In this document: piece by piece, positions 4,545-5,056 of the stretch | Numbering within the stretch: the first letter of the stretch is position 1 | How the letters are laid out: each line of letters opens with the position of its first letter | Source: Actinomycetota bacterium | Lineage (GTDB): Bacteria; Actinomycetota; Thermoleophilia; UBA2241 | Assembly (NCBI GenBank): GCA_012719015.1 | Contig: JAAYBE010000127.1 | Location: 1-5,056 of the forward strand | Reading direction: 5' to 3' | Length of the DNA: 5,056 nucleotides | Position numbers and translations under genes: made by a program | The notes under the pieces: generated by a model | The model's input: only the letters and a program-made list of their open reading frames with translations | Told to the model about the DNA's origin: nothing | Database searches by the model: none

Positions 4545-5056
4545 TCAGGAGTACTTCACACGCGGATCCAGCCAGGTGTAGGCGATGTCGACCACGATGT
4601 TGCTGATCACCACCGCGAAGGCCGCGAACAGCACGGTCCCCATGATGAGAGGGACGTCCTGCGTCTGGATCGCGTTCCAGGCCTGCCAGCCGATGCCGGG
4701 CACGCCGAACACGAACTCGATCACCAGGACTCCGCCGAGGAACCAGCCGAAGTCCATGCCGATCAGCGTGATGATCGGGCTCCAGGCGTTGCGCATGATG
4801 TGGCGCCACACGACGATGCGCTCGGGCAGGCCCTTGGCGCGCGCCGCCTTCACGTAGTCGGCGTTCAGGATGTCGAGCATCGAGCTGCGCAGCATGCGCG
4901 AGTACCAGGCGGCGCCGGTCAGGCCCAGCGTCAGGCCCGGCAGGACGCCGTAGAGAGGCGCGACCCACCCCCCGTAACCACCGAGCGGGAAGATCCGCAG
5001 CTGGTAGGCGAACGTGTACAGGAGCAGCATGCCGAGCACGAAGCTCGGCATGCTCA
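4545..5056 (-). CDS. Peptide ABC transporter permease, DppB/OppB family (C-terminal part)
   Basis: Inner-membrane permease of an ABC importer for di- or oligopeptides, nickel or related solutes. Only the last 170 or so residues lie in the window. The frame stays open to the edge, and the ATG at 5051 sits inside the family's S-x-P-S-F segment, so it is internal and not the start. Numbering from that Met, hydrophobic segments occur near 2-18, 35-52, 94-112 and 135-157. The cytoplasmic EAA-type loop reads DYVKAARAKGLPERIVVWRH at 65-84, followed by RNAWSPIIT. The segment GGVLVIEFVFGVPGIG (106-121) and the ending NIVVDIAYTWLDPRVKYS are classic for DppB/OppB permeases. The frame ends with TGA at 4547-4545. 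A DppC-like partner permease, ATPases and a binding protein would be expected in the operon, but the next gene downstream is convergent, so any partners must lie upstream, beyond the window edge. Substrate cannot be told from this part. Confidence 0.93.
   Translation of the reverse strand, partial: SMPSFVLGMLLLYTFAYQLRIFPLGGYGGWVAPLYGVLPGLTLGLTGAAWYSRMLRSSMLDILNADYVKAARAKGLPERIVVWRHIMRNAWSPIITLIGMDFGWFLGGVLVIEFVFGVPGIGWQAWNAIQTQDVPLIMGTVLFAAFAVVISNIVVDIAYTWLDPRVKYS

Noticed and set aside
5049..5051. ATG at 5051 as the start of the permease
   Set aside because: The frame is open to the window edge and the residues around it fit an internal segment of the DppB/OppB family. The true start lies outside.

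Overview
The window is GC-rich bacterial DNA. G or C is strongly preferred at third codon positions, and there are strong Shine-Dalgarno sites and long perfect terminator hairpins. A secreted multiheme cytochrome with a Pro/Thr-rich linker style and a C-terminal Ig-like domain fits a high-GC, Gram-positive-type anaerobe. An actinomycetote, for example a coriobacterial relative, is my best guess, and Chloroflexota is the main alternative. Taxonomy is inference only; there is no rRNA or other marker gene here.

Layout. Positions 1-323 hold a good sigma70-type promoter (TTGCCA, 17-base spacer, TATACC) and a long leader with a 12-bp stem-loop. The leader ends in two nearly perfect ribosome-binding sites about 50 bases apart, each followed by an in-frame start. 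Positions 324-2588 (+) encode a 754-residue exported cytochrome c with nine CXXCH haem sites, several Thr/Pro-rich inserts and an Ig-like tail. A small hairpin and a strong intrinsic terminator (2627-2666) close this unit. The intergenic stretch 2589-3054 also carries a repeated TGCCGAA motif, a weak possible promoter and a long structured leader. Positions 3055-4434 (+) encode a class-III PLP enzyme related to glutamate-1-semialdehyde aminomutase. A perfect 15-bp hairpin (4486-4521) separates it from a convergent gene on the minus strand (4545 to beyond 5056). That gene is the C-terminal part of a DppB/OppB-type peptide ABC transporter permease.

How they fit together. The cytochrome is a separate transcription unit, probably for electron transfer at or outside the cell surface. 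The aminotransferase has its own leader and terminator. Glutamate-1-semialdehyde aminomutase makes the haem precursor 5-aminolevulinate, so a HemL-like gene beside a nine-haem protein is suggestive. However, this enzyme departs from HemL at characteristic positions and is more safely called a HemL-like aminotransferase of unknown substrate. The permease belongs to a different, convergent operon, most of which lies outside the window. The most unusual material is the cytochrome's domain architecture, its double translation start, and the structured leader of the aminotransferase gene.
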